Positions 43,213 through 53,500 of a stretch of DNA of 64,000 bases are shown here, one piece after another (position 1 is the stretch's first letter; each line of letters starts with the position of its first letter). Both the position numbers and the translations under genes were made by a program. The stretch is from assembly GCA_002478955.1 (NCBI GenBank), contig DLKK01000090.1:55558-119557 (forward strand), read 5' to 3'. Below the pieces are notes generated by a model that was not told the origin of the DNA, made no database searches, and saw only the letters and a program-made list of their open reading frames with translations. Origin of the DNA: Treponema sp. UBA7590 (GTDB lineage: Bacteria; Spirochaetota; Spirochaetia; Treponematales; Treponemataceae).

Positions 43213-44745
43213 ATGGCAACACCAGAAGCAGTCATTGAAATCGGCTCAACGGGTGTGCGCCTGTTGGTTGCTGAATTTACACAGGAACGAAAAAGAAATA
43301 TCCTCGACCGTTCAGAAATGCCGGTTTCTCTTGGCAGGGATGTTTTTACGTCCGGGTCAATTTCGCGCGAAACGCAAACCCATATTCTTCATATTCTTCA
43401 ACGTTTTAGGGAACAGCTTGTGGCATGGGCAATAAATCCCGGGGAAACAACGGTTATTGCCACATCTGCATTCCGCGAGGCAAAAAACAAAGATCCTGTT
43501 ATGGATAAAATTCTTCTAGCGACCGGTTTCCGTGTAAAAGTCATTGATGGAATTGAAGAAAACCGTTTGATGTATCTTGCGGTGACGGAATGTCTTAAGG
43601 AAGAAGCTGCAAAAGTTCGCTCGGAGGATTCTATCATTTTAGAGGTTGGCGGAAGTTCAACTGAAATTATGCTGATGAAAAAGGGAAAGATGGCTGGCGC
43701 GCACAGTTTGCGGCTTGGAACTACGCGGCTTGAATTAAAGACCCGCGGTCAGGCGGCGGCTTCCCATGATGATGTTCAACGTTACATTGAAGAATATGCT
43801 TTGAATGCAAAAAGTCTTTTGGAAAGCGAACTTAATCTTTCTGGGGTAAAGCAGTTTTTGGCTGTTGGTGCGGATGCTACTCTTGCGGCAATCAATGCCG
43901 GAAAACCTATCTCAACTTTTTTGTGGTCAATTGAGCGCGAGGATTTTGATCGTTTTGTTGATGAGATTCAGGAATATTCAATTGATGAATGTGTGGCACG
44001 CTTTAAAATTTCCTACAACGATGCGCGAACGCTTTGTGTAAGTCTTTTAATTTACAAAATGTTTGTTCATCACACAAACTGCAAAAAAATCATTGTTCCA
44101 GAAACGAATATCCGTGAAGGCGTGATTATTAGCCACACAGACACAGCCGGAGATGAACTTCAGGAGGAATTCCATCAGCAGATTACAGCATCTGCGGTTT
44201 CACTTTTAAGGAAATATCACGGAGACCAGGGACATGCGGAAAGAGTCCGCGAAAATGCGCTAAAAATTTACCGTTGCCTTGAAAAAGAAATTTCTTTGGA
44301 AGACCGTTCAATAATTCTTTTGGAAGTCGCGTCAATCCTTCATGATATTGGAATTTTTATCCGCATGGATGATCACAACCTGCATAGCGAATATATTATC
44401 CGTCATTCAGAAATTTTTGGTCTTACAAGAACTGAAAATCTGATTATAAGTCTGATTGCGCGTTATCATCGTGGAAAACAAATGCCACAGGACAACGAGC
44501 AGTTTCCGGTTTTTGCCAGAAGCGATCGCATGACAATCCTGAAATTAACCGCAATTTTACGAATTGCGGATGCCTTGGACAGAAGCCACGGTTATTCTTT
44601 AAAGGATATTTCTGCCCAGCTAAAAAATGATTCATTGATTATAAAGGCAAAAGGAAGCCAGAATCTTTCGCTTGAACGAATTGCGCTGGAAGAAAAGGGT
44701 GATTTGTTCGAGTCAGTTTTTGGTTACAAAGTTGTTTTGCTTTAA
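43213..44745 (+). CDS. ppx: Exopolyphosphatase / GppA family with C-terminal HD domain
   Basis: The 510-residue protein has the ASKHA-type Ppx/GppA fold: EAVIEIGSTGVRLLVAEF (first phosphate-binding strand), VIATSAFREAKN, and IILEVGGSSTEIMLM (second). Residues ~320-500 hold an HD-type domain with EVASILHDIGIF and IARYHRGKQMP, as in E. coli PPX. It removes terminal phosphates from polyphosphate, or the 5' phosphate of pppGpp. ATG 43213 follows GGGAG. The next gene, ppk, starts 18 bases later, so synthesis and breakdown of polyphosphate are encoded together. Confidence 0.93.
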   Translation: MATPEAVIEIGSTGVRLLVAEFTQERKRNILDRSEMPVSLGRDVFTSGSISRETQTHILHILQRFREQLVAWAINPGETTVIATSAFREAKNKDPVMDKILLATGFRVKVIDGIEENRLMYLAVTECLKEEAAKVRSEDSIILEVGGSSTEIMLMKKGKMAGAHSLRLGTTRLELKTRGQAAASHDDVQRYIEEYALNAKSLLESELNLSGVKQFLAVGADATLAAINAGKPISTFLWSIEREDFDRFVDEIQEYSIDECVARFKISYNDARTLCVSLLIYKMFVHHTNCKKIIVPETNIREGVIISHTDTAGDELQEEFHQQITASAVSLLRKYHGDQGHAERVRENALKIYRCLEKEISLEDRSIILLEVASILHDIGIFIRMDDHNLHSEYIIRHSEIFGLTRTENLIISLIARYHRGKQMPQDNEQFPVFARSDRMTILKLTAILRIADALDRSHGYSLKDISAQLKNDSLIIKAKGSQNLSLERIALEEKGDLFESVFGYKVVLL

Positions 44746-44763
44746 GGATAGGAGGAACATTCT

Positions 44764-46887
44764 ATGGAACCAAGATTTTTTAACCGGGAGCTTTCGTGGA
44801 TTGAATTTAACGGTAGGGTTCTTCATCAGGCTTTGCGGACTGAACTGCCTTTGCTGGAGCGGCTTCAGTTTCTTTCTATTATATCAAGCAACTTTGATGA
44901 ATTTTTTATGGTTCGTGTTGCAAGCGTAAAGCGTCAGTTTTTTTCAAATCCTGAATCTGTTGATATTTCAGGTTTAACGCCGGAACTTGTGCTTCATCAG
45001 ATTTCTGCGCGTGCTCATCAGATTATCCGCGAGCAGCACAATTGTCTTAACAATGATGTTCTTCCGGGGCTTTCAAAAAAACACATAACTTACGTTAAGC
45101 CTGAAAAATTTTCGGCCGCGCAAAATGAATATGCGCTTAATTTTTTCAGGAACGATGTTTATCCGCTTTTAACGCCACTTAGAACTGACACAGAAGTTTT
45201 TCCGCACATTGGAAATCTTGCAAAATATGCGGCATTTCTTTTAAAACCGATTTCTGGAATCAGAAAAACTGACTCAAATTTCAAAGGCGATGAAAATGCT
45301 CCGAGAATTGCGCTTGTTCAGATTCCGGCAGGAATTCAGCAGGTTGTGTGGCTTCCGAGTGAAAGCCATGAAAAACAGTTTGCGCTTGCGGAAGAAATCA
45401 TAACTCAATATGGAACGCATCTTTTTCCGGGTTTTAATGTTGAAGAGACAATGATTTTTAAGGTTGCCCGCGATGCGGATTTTGCGGTTGATGAAGATTC
45501 TGGAAGGAATTTTATTCACGAGATGGAAAAAGTTCTTGTAAAACGGCAGTCATCATTTCCTGTTGAAATTACTTGCAACAACACTAGTGAAAAAATTCTT
45601 AAATTTCTTTCAGAAAAACTCGAACTTTCTGATGATGATATTTATTGCGTTGACGGAATTATCGATCCGAATGTTCTTGGTGGTCTTCGCGATGTTGAGG
45701 GCGCAGAAAAGCTTTGCTTCCCGGAATGGCAGCATTTTTATCCTTCAGAATTGCCGCAGGATGAGCCTTATTGGGATATTATAAAACAGCATGATGTTCT
45801 GCTTCATGTTCCTTACGAGTCTTACGAGCCAGTTGTAAAATTTATTTCTGATGCGGCGGATGATCCAAATGTTCAGGCGATAAAAATGACGCTTTATAGA
45901 ACCGGAAAAGATTCTCCGATTATAAGCGCATTGGAACGGGCTGCACAAAAAGGAAAGCAGGTTGTTGTTCTTGTTGAATTAAAGGCTCGTTTTGATGAAG
46001 AGCGGAATATTGGTTGGGCAAAGGAACTTGAAAATGCTGGTGTAACTGTAATTTATGGTCTTGTGAATTTAAAGGTTCATGCAAAGATTATCATGGTTAT
46101 GCGCCGCGAAAATGATACAATCCGAAGATATGCGCACCTTGCGACCGGAAATTACAACCCGAAAACCGCAAAGATTTACTCGGATTTGTCGCTGTTCACA
46201 GCAAATTACGAGATTGTGAACGATGCAACTTTGTTCTTCAATCTTGTTACAGGTTATTCAACTTTGCAGAATATGAATCAGCTTGCAATGGCGCCGGTAA
46301 CTTTAAAGTCAAGGTTGCTTTCCATGATTCAGCGTGAAATTGACAGAAGTGATTCCGAGCATCCTGGACTGATTATGGCAAAGATGAATAGCCTTACTCA
46401 CGATGAGATTATTCAGGCGTTGTATAAGGCGAGTCAGGCTGGCGTAAAAGTTATGCTGAATGTGCGCGGAATTTGCATGCTTGTTCCGGGCGTAAAAGGT
46501 CTTAGCGAAAATATCAAGGTTGTCTCGATTGTTGACCGCTATCTGGAACATTCCAGAATTTTCTACTTTCAGAACGGCGGCGAACCGGAACTTTATCTTT
46601 CTAGTGCGGACTGGATGCCTAGAAATTTGGATCGCAGAATTGAGCTCATGTTCCCGATTTTGGATTCGTCAGTCTTTAAGGAAGTGAAAAATATCCTTGA
46701 AATTTATTTTGAAGACACGATGAATGCGCTTGAGCTTTCAGAAAACGGACAATGGAAAGAAATTCCTTGCAAAAACGAGGAGCAGAAAAAACGTGCACAG
46801 GAAATTCTTTACAAAAAGTACAAGCGAAGAAACGAAACTGCCGCAAAAAAGCAGAAAATCGGGTTTGAAGTTCGCCGCAAGGACTAA
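44764..46887 (+). CDS. ppk: Polyphosphate kinase 1
   Basis: The 707-residue PPK1 builds polyphosphate from ATP reversibly. It opens with FFNRELSWIEFNGRVLHQAL, the PPK N-terminal signature, and has QFLSIISSNFDEFFMVRVAS. The two phospholipase-D-like C-terminal domains show VKFISDAADDPNVQAIKMTLYRTGKDSPI, LKVHAKIIMVMRRE (active-site His) and YAHLATGNYNPKTAKIYSDLSLFTA, then VDRYLEHSRIFYF (second His). A Lys/Arg-rich tail closes it. AGGAGG lies ahead of ATG. It follows ppx and precedes an OLD-like gene by four bases. Confidence 0.96.
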   Translation: MEPRFFNRELSWIEFNGRVLHQALRTELPLLERLQFLSIISSNFDEFFMVRVASVKRQFFSNPESVDISGLTPELVLHQISARAHQIIREQHNCLNNDVLPGLSKKHITYVKPEKFSAAQNEYALNFFRNDVYPLLTPLRTDTEVFPHIGNLAKYAAFLLKPISGIRKTDSNFKGDENAPRIALVQIPAGIQQVVWLPSESHEKQFALAEEIITQYGTHLFPGFNVEETMIFKVARDADFAVDEDSGRNFIHEMEKVLVKRQSSFPVEITCNNTSEKILKFLSEKLELSDDDIYCVDGIIDPNVLGGLRDVEGAEKLCFPEWQHFYPSELPQDEPYWDIIKQHDVLLHVPYESYEPVVKFISDAADDPNVQAIKMTLYRTGKDSPIISALERAAQKGKQVVVLVELKARFDEERNIGWAKELENAGVTVIYGLVNLKVHAKIIMVMRRENDTIRRYAHLATGNYNPKTAKIYSDLSLFTANYEIVNDATLFFNLVTGYSTLQNMNQLAMAPVTLKSRLLSMIQREIDRSDSEHPGLIMAKMNSLTHDEIIQALYKASQAGVKVMLNVRGICMLVPGVKGLSENIKVVSIVDRYLEHSRIFYFQNGGEPELYLSSADWMPRNLDRRIELMFPILDSSVFKEVKNILEIYFEDTMNALELSENGQWKEIPCKNEEQKKRAQEILYKKYKRRNETAAKKQKIGFEVRRKD

Positions 46888-46891
46888 AAAT

Positions 46892-48424
46892 ATGATTGAC
46901 GTTGAAACAAAAGTTAAAATTCCTTTTCTTTGGGGAAAGGCGGCGTTCAGAAAATCAAAATGGAACCAGGTGAATCTGATTGTGGGACCTAATGGTTCTG
47001 GAAAAACTTTGCTTGCGGAGGAAATTTCTTCTCAGTTTGAAAAGAAAGGCTACAAAGTTGATTTTTTGCGTTCCGAACGTTCAAACCAGAACGAACTTTT
47101 GGAAAAATTAAAGACGGATTCAGAACTTTGCCAGAAAATCGAGACAGTTATTTCAAGTATGTTTGGAAAAACTGTTAAATTCAAAAAAAATCCTGATGGA
47201 AACGTTGTTCCTGTTGTAGTGAACAAGGCTTGGGACATTGAATATGGGCTTCAGGAAGGCGAGTGCCACGGCCTGAAAGAAATTCTTACACTTCTGATTG
47301 CGCTCTACGGCTTGAAATCTTCAGTTTTGATTCTGGATGAGCCGGAGTTGCATTTGCATCCGCAGTTTCAGCTTTTTTTTATGAACGAAATCCGCAAAGT
47401 CGCAAAGAATGACAGCAGCCGTGTTTTTTTTCTGATTACACATTCGCCGTATTTTATTGATTTGCGTTTTGCTGAAGATATTTTGGGTGTTGTTGTTTGC
47501 CATGTAAACCGAGTTCCTACTTACATTGATTTTCTTGATGAAAACACAGAATCTTTATTGCGGCGTTTTTTGCCAAGATTCAATACGTACCACAAGCAAT
47601 TTTTCTTTAGTGATAACCAGATTTTTGTTGAAGGTTACACCGACCAGCAGATGTTTACGATTTTGCTGAACTGCATGGAAAATTTGCCGGGCGTTGTTGG
47701 AACTAGCGTAATCGATGTTGGTGGAAAGGATGAGCTTGGTGTATTTTTTACGGTCTGCTCGTTGCTTGGAACGGACGGTCGGATTGTAACGGACATGGAT
47801 TCTCTTTTTGCGGGCAAACTTAGAGATGTTGTCTGTGCGGATCCGCGGCCTGAGCTTTGGCTGGAAAAACAGTATGAGAAGCAGCTTCCATTTTATCGTT
47901 CATTGTTTACTCGCCGTGGAGTTCCTCAAAAAGTTTCCCTTGAAAAACTTATTTATCGCCTTGAAAGTTATTTGGTTGAAATTGGAAAATCTGTTGTCCA
48001 AATTGATTTTCCGATAAATCCAGAGATTGATATTTTTGTTCAAAAATTAAAGGCTCTTTACGAAAAATATGAAAAACCTGAAGGGCTAGACACTTTTAAG
48101 ACAGTTGTGCTTATGGGCGTGATTCTTCTTGAAGAAAAAATAAAAGACATTCTTCCGATTCCTTTGGCGCGAACAATTCCTCTTGTCTTCAATTTGAGCA
48201 ATCTGATTTTTGCCGCTTTTGAGACAGCTCGTGTTTATGTGCTTCCGTATGGTTGCATTGAGCATTTTTACACTCAGTCCAAGGTTGATTATATGCCGAT
48301 TTCTGGAAAAGACAGGCTTTTCCATGCGGAATTTGAAGCGATGGTGAATATGACTTCAGAAGAGTTGCGAAAAAATTACCCGGAACTTGTATGGATTTTA
48401 ACAAAAGCTTGTGCCCCGAATTAA
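46892..48424 (+). CDS. OLD-like AAA ATPase with TOPRIM-type nuclease region
   Basis: The 510-residue protein starts with an ABC/SMC-type ATPase: Walker A GPNGSGKT at residues 32-39, and VLILDEPELHLHPQF (Walker B plus the D-loop of the OLD/AAA_15 type) near 146-160, then FLITHSPYFIDL. Residues ~240-310 resemble a TOPRIM fold with IFVEGYTDQQMF (acidic start) and IVTDMDSLFAG (DxD). OLD-family ATPase-nucleases act in phage defence or DNA repair. That role is inference. ATG 46892 uses AAGGA inside the end of ppk, so it is translated with ppx-ppk. The C-terminal ~180 residues have no match I can name. Confidence 0.75.
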   Translation: MIDVETKVKIPFLWGKAAFRKSKWNQVNLIVGPNGSGKTLLAEEISSQFEKKGYKVDFLRSERSNQNELLEKLKTDSELCQKIETVISSMFGKTVKFKKNPDGNVVPVVVNKAWDIEYGLQEGECHGLKEILTLLIALYGLKSSVLILDEPELHLHPQFQLFFMNEIRKVAKNDSSRVFFLITHSPYFIDLRFAEDILGVVVCHVNRVPTYIDFLDENTESLLRRFLPRFNTYHKQFFFSDNQIFVEGYTDQQMFTILLNCMENLPGVVGTSVIDVGGKDELGVFFTVCSLLGTDGRIVTDMDSLFAGKLRDVVCADPRPELWLEKQYEKQLPFYRSLFTRRGVPQKVSLEKLIYRLESYLVEIGKSVVQIDFPINPEIDIFVQKLKALYEKYEKPEGLDTFKTVVLMGVILLEEKIKDILPIPLARTIPLVFNLSNLIFAAFETARVYVLPYGCIEHFYTQSKVDYMPISGKDRLFHAEFEAMVNMTSEELRKNYPELVWILTKACAPN

Positions 48425-48438
48425 ATTCAATTTAAAGC

Positions 48439-48506
48439 TTGCCGTTTTTGTATTTATTTTCTTATATTTAAAAGTGACGAATAGCATAAAACTCGAATTT
48501 TATGCT
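48439..48506 (+). promoter_or_regulatory. htpG promoter and leader hairpin
   Basis: TTGCCG (48439-48444) and TATATT (48463-48468) are 18 bases apart. In the leader, AGCATAAAA (48483-48491) pairs perfectly with TTTTATGCT (48498-48506) around a six-base loop. It is unlike the CIRCE operator (TTAGCACTC-N9-GAGTGCTAA), and could be an operator or a temperature-sensitive hairpin. The ribosome site AGAGGTG lies 22 bases beyond it. Confidence 0.5.
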
Positions 48507-48544
48507 GATAGATTTTTTCAAATTCAAAGAGGTGTTTTTCAAAA

Positions 48545-50521
48545 ATGGCAAAACATGAATTTCAAACAGAGGTAAATCAGCTTTTACAATTGCTTATCCA
48601 TTCTTTGTATTCTAACAAAGATATTTTTCTTCGCGAGATTATTTCTAACGGAAGCGATGCTTTGGATAAGCTGAAATATCTTACAGTTTCTGATGAGGCT
48701 TACAAAAATATAAAATTTGAACCGCGTCTTGATATTTCTTTTGATGAAAAAAATAGTGTGCTTGTTGTCCAGGATTCTGGAATCGGTATGAATGATGAGG
48801 ATTTGCAGAATAATCTGGGAACAATCGCGCGTTCAGGAACAAAGGCTTTCCTTTCAAAATTGACAAGCGAAGCTTCCAAGGATTCAAATTTGATTGGTCA
48901 GTTTGGTGTTGGATTTTATTCTGCATTTATGGCGGCAAAAAAAATTGATGTTTATACACGAAAAGCTGCCGGTGACGGAAAAATCTGGCATTGGTCAAGC
49001 GATGGAACAAATTCTTATGATTTGGATGAAGTCAGCGCTGAAAGCGAAATCGCAAAAAAATATGGTTTTGACAACCCGGAGTTTAGCGGTTCTGCAATCG
49101 TTATGACTTTAAACGATGACAGCAAGGATTATGCTTCTCGCTGGAAGATTGAAGAGCTGGTAAAGAAATATTCAGATCACATTGCGTTTCCGATTTATCT
49201 TCATTATGACCAGAATAAATATGACGACAAAGGAAACGTTACTTCAACAGAGAAAAAAGTTGATCAGGTTAATACCGCTAGTGCGCTTTGGAAACGACCA
49301 AAAAGCGAGCTGAAACCAGAAGATTATAACGAGTTCTACAAGACAATCGGACACGACGGACTTGAACCGTTGCATTACGTTCACACGCATGCGGAAGGAA
49401 CTTTGGAATATACAACTTTGTTCTACGTTCCGCAGGTTGCTCCGTTCGATATGTATCAGGCTGATTACAAGAGCGGCGTAAAACTTTATGTAAAACGCGT
49501 TTTCATCACTGATGATGACCGCGAGCTTTTGCCGGCTTATTTACGTTTTGTGCGCGGTGTTATTGATTCAGAAGATTTGCCGCTGAATGTAAGCCGCGAA
49601 ATTTTGCAGCAGAACAGAATTCTTGAAACTATCCGCAGTGCTTCTGTAAAAAAATTGCTCAGCGAATTTAAAAAGATGGGCGATGAGGCAGACAAAGCCA
49701 AAAAGACAGAAGAAAGCAAACGCACTGATGAAGAAAAGAAAGCCATTGAAAAGTGGAATAAATTTGTAAAGAATTATAACCGCCCGATGAAGGAAGGCTT
49801 GTACAGCGATTATGCAAATCGCGATGAAATTGCGGAAATCGTTCGGTTTAAGTCAACAGACGCAAGCGGAACAGGCGATGGAAACTACACAAGTTTTGCC
49901 GGATATGTGAGCCGAATGAAACCTGAGCAGAAGGCGATTTATTACATCACAGGAAGCGATGAAAAAAATCTTCGCGCAAACCCATTGTTAAAAGCGTATG
50001 TGAACAAAGGTTTTGAAGTTCTTGTTATGGACGATGATATTGATGAAGTTGTTATCGGTGGCTACGGAAAATACAAGGATTTTGAGCTGAAAGCTGTAAA
50101 CCGCAGTGGAAGCGATGAGGATTTGGGAATCAACAAGGAAGAGGCTAAAAAGAAGGAAGAAGAATTTAAGCCTGTTACAGAGAAAATCAAAAAGGCTTTG
50201 GGCGATAAAGTAAAGGAAGTCCGACTTTCTAAAACTTTGAGCGGAGAAAATCCTTCTTGCATTGTTGTTGACCAGAATGACCCAAGCTGGCAGATGGTTC
50301 AGATGATGAAGGCAATGGGACAAAACGGTCCGGATTTGAAACCGATTCTTGAAATCAATGCGGAACATCCGATTGTCGCAAAACTCAAGGATTCTTCCGA
50401 TGAGGCAGTAATTGCCGATGTTTCAGAAGTTTTGCTTGACCAGGCCTTGCTTGTTGCCGGCGTTGAACTGAAAGACCCAGCCGACTTTGTAAAAAGTTTG
50501 AATAATTTGCTTAGCAAATAG
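48545..50521 (+). CDS. htpG: Chaperone HtpG (Hsp90 family)
   Basis: The 658-residue chaperone has the GHKL ATPase domain of Hsp90: FQTEVNQLLQLLIHSLYSNKDIFLREIISNGSDALDKL, DSGIGMNDEDLQNNLGTIARSGTKAF and IGQFGVGFYSAF. The middle domain contains VKRVFITDDDRELLPAYLRFVRGVIDSEDLPLNVSREILQ. The C-terminal part includes a charged helix (~530-550, KEEAKKKEEEFKP). The length is slightly above the usual ~625-635. It helps fold and protect client proteins under stress. A hairpin lies in its leader and a strong terminator follows. Confidence 0.97.
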   Translation: MAKHEFQTEVNQLLQLLIHSLYSNKDIFLREIISNGSDALDKLKYLTVSDEAYKNIKFEPRLDISFDEKNSVLVVQDSGIGMNDEDLQNNLGTIARSGTKAFLSKLTSEASKDSNLIGQFGVGFYSAFMAAKKIDVYTRKAAGDGKIWHWSSDGTNSYDLDEVSAESEIAKKYGFDNPEFSGSAIVMTLNDDSKDYASRWKIEELVKKYSDHIAFPIYLHYDQNKYDDKGNVTSTEKKVDQVNTASALWKRPKSELKPEDYNEFYKTIGHDGLEPLHYVHTHAEGTLEYTTLFYVPQVAPFDMYQADYKSGVKLYVKRVFITDDDRELLPAYLRFVRGVIDSEDLPLNVSREILQQNRILETIRSASVKKLLSEFKKMGDEADKAKKTEESKRTDEEKKAIEKWNKFVKNYNRPMKEGLYSDYANRDEIAEIVRFKSTDASGTGDGNYTSFAGYVSRMKPEQKAIYYITGSDEKNLRANPLLKAYVNKGFEVLVMDDDIDEVVIGGYGKYKDFELKAVNRSGSDEDLGINKEEAKKKEEEFKPVTEKIKKALGDKVKEVRLSKTLSGENPSCIVVDQNDPSWQMVQMMKAMGQNGPDLKPILEINAEHPIVAKLKDSSDEAVIADVSEVLLDQALLVAGVELKDPADFVKSLNNLLSK

Positions 50522-50545
50522 TTTTGCAGTTTTGCGAGCAAAAAT

Positions 50546-50595
50546 AAATCCTTGAGTTTTTGTTGAGAACCAATGAGAACTCAAGGATTTTTTTA
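50546..50595. terminator. Bidirectional terminator between htpG and the GGDEF gene
   Basis: AATCCTTGAGTT pairs with AACTCAAGGATT around a loop of about 17 bases, with a run of seven T on the plus side. A T-rich tail is on the minus side too. The genes are convergent. Confidence 0.85.
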
Positions 50596-53500
50596 CATTT
50601 CACCCCAAACTTTAATTGTGTTTTTGCCGGAATCTTTTGCTTGGTAAAGGGCGCGGTCGGCGTTGGAAAGAGTTGTTTCAATATCGGAAATGTCTTTCTG
50701 GTCAAAATTTGTGGCAATTCCCATGCTGAAACCGAGTTTTTGTTCCGGCAAAATATTGATTTTCTTTGACAAAAGTTTTTCTAGGGCTGGAATGAAAAAA
50801 TCAGCTTTTTCCAGTTCGGATTTCAGGCGTTCTGCCGCGCTTTTTGCTTCTTCGCAGTTTGTGTTAGGCAAAAGAACAACGAATTCATCACCGCCAAAGC
50901 GCGCGATAAAATCAACTCCTCTGTAAATTTTCCGCAGAAGATTTGCAAATTTTGAAATTATAAAATCTCCAGCTTCGTGACCAAATGTATCATTTATGTT
51001 CTTGAAATTATCCAAATCAATGAACGAAATGCTGGTTTGAAATTTTTTTTCATTTTTCGTCTGATAGCGGCGAATCATTTCTGTTTCTATGGCAATTTTT
51101 TCCTGCAAAGCGCGTCGGTTTTTCAGTTTTGAAAGCTGATCTGTTGAAGAAATCACCAGGAGATGTTCGTTCTGGTTTCGCATTACAAGCTGAGCCTGAA
51201 TATTGGAAATTGCGATGTTCAGAATATTCAGTTCTTCCTCAAGAATTTTGTTGTTTTTGTTCGGAAAAATAATAATTGCGCCATTAAAATCATATTTTGA
51301 AATATTTGCGTAAAGAATATTTTCTTCAGGAATAAAAATCAGATTACAGCAATTTTGTTCCTGCGAGTTTTGTTCTTCAAGATTTTTCCATTTTTCCTGA
51401 AGCGGAACTGGCTCGTTATTCCGTGTTGAATGGGCAAGAATACTCCATTTTGAGGAAGTTTTTTCAGTAATAAAAATTGCGTTTGCCGTAATGTAGTCTA
51501 AAAGTTCGGAGACTATTTTGGAGCAATAATTTTTTACAGAAGCCGCGTCAGAGCCGAGCATCATTATTTTGTTCAGAAACAGAGAGTCGCGCAGACGTTT
51601 TTGCATTTGTGTCATTAATTTTTCTTTTTCAGCTTTTTCGTCAATTGAAGAAAGATTGATGTTCACTGGTGCAAATTTTTCAATGTTGTTAAAATATTCT
51701 TCTAGCGTAAGATTTTCTTTTTCTTTTGTGTAATACGTCAAATTTGATTTTTTTGCGATTTCAAAGCCTTTTTCAAAGATTTTTTTTGCTTCAGCCTTGT
51801 GTCCGGAATTTTTTAGCGCATTTGCAAATTCGTAGTAAATAAAAACATGCCTATAATTTTGAGAAGAACTGAATTTTGCAAAAAGCGAGTCACATTCTTC
51901 AATGGATTTAAGGGCTTTTTCAAGATTTCCTTCTGTAAGCTGCAGCTCTGCCTTGATAAGATAGCGGATTGGCGAATTTATTGTTGTAATCGGTTTTCCG
52001 TTGTGGATTATGTTCTGATAATTTATTCTTGCGCGTGTTATATAACCGAGTGAAAGCTCGAGCAGCGTCTTATACGACAAAATGTCATTGAATTCCGGCA
52101 GAAATGAATTTACCGTTTGGTTTTCCATGTCGAACATATACAGAAAGTGCAGGATTTTCTGGTAAAAAATGAACGCTTCATTAAAATGTCTTGAATACAA
52201 AAGTGCGTTCGCCAGGTTTGACACGGTGATGATTATTTCTGCGTTGTCTTTTATTTTTGTGATTCGGCTGATAAAACTGTTTATGCGGTCATAGGATTCC
52301 TTGAATTTTCCAGAAATAAGATTTTCGTAGGCGAGACCGTTCCTGATTTTCATGATTGTGTAAAGATCGCCGATTTTTGTGCGCAGTTCATTGCATTTTT
52401 GGTACCAAATCGGCGCCGCTTTTGTGTTTCCGTTGTGAAGAAGCAAAATACCTTTCCAGTTGTAGGCTGTTGAAAGCGCGGCTTCATTTCCGATGAATTC
52501 GGCGGTTTCAATTGCTTTTTCGATTTTTGGCATCATATTGTACGGCGTGTCGTAGTCGTTTAAAGTTTGCCATGGAACAATCAGGAGCGTAAAAAGATAG
52601 TTGTTCAAAAGACATTGCTGCTCAAGAAGCTTCAGCGTGTGCTCGTAGCGCGAAACTGATTCTGCTGTGTCTGATTTTTGTGTGATTATATAATCCATCA
52701 TTGTGGCAAGCGCAAAAAATGGATTTTCTTGCTCGTTGATTAATCGTTTTTTTATAAGATTTGCGTATTTCAATGCCGCCGAATTTGAAGCCCTCTCATA
52801 ATTTATAAGGCAAAGGCAATAAAGCGCGCTGATTTCAAAATCGTCATTCTGCTGACCTTCAAGAATTGAGTTAAGGTAAAAAAGCGCACTGTCTAAAAGT
52901 CCTGCACGGTAAAAAAGAATTCCGGCTTCAAGTTGAATCGCCCGCATCTGCGCATTTGTAAAATTAAAGGAATCCTGCTCATTTTCAAACCATTTCAGGA
53001 AAGTTGTGGCCTGCTCGTATGAAAGAAAATAACGGCAGTTTTTAAGAAATGAAATAATTGTGTTGTATGACGGTTTTCTGGTGATTTTTGTTTCTTCTGG
53101 AATTTTTACGGATTTATCAAAATCAGTGATTTCGAAAAAATTCTTATCGTTTGAAATTTCCTGGTAAAATTCGTTTATATAGGAATTTTCCTCAATGCTG
53201 AGATAATTAAAAATAAAAATCAGTTTGCAGTTCAGTTTTTCCTTTGCAAGTTCTTTTAAGATTTCAATAGAATCTTTGGAAAGCAGCTGCGCGTTCAAAA
53301 TATAAAAAGCCCCTGTCACATATTTTTTGAACAGTGCGACTATTGTATTTTTCATCCGCAGTTTTTCGTAAAAAAGTTCCTCAGTAATAACAAGATCCAG
53401 CCGGCGGTCTGCAAGTCCAGTCTTAAAATATGAATTGAATGTGCTTTTATGCAGCATATAGGCATTTTCCGCAATGTCGCGTTCGCTCGGCTTAAATTTC

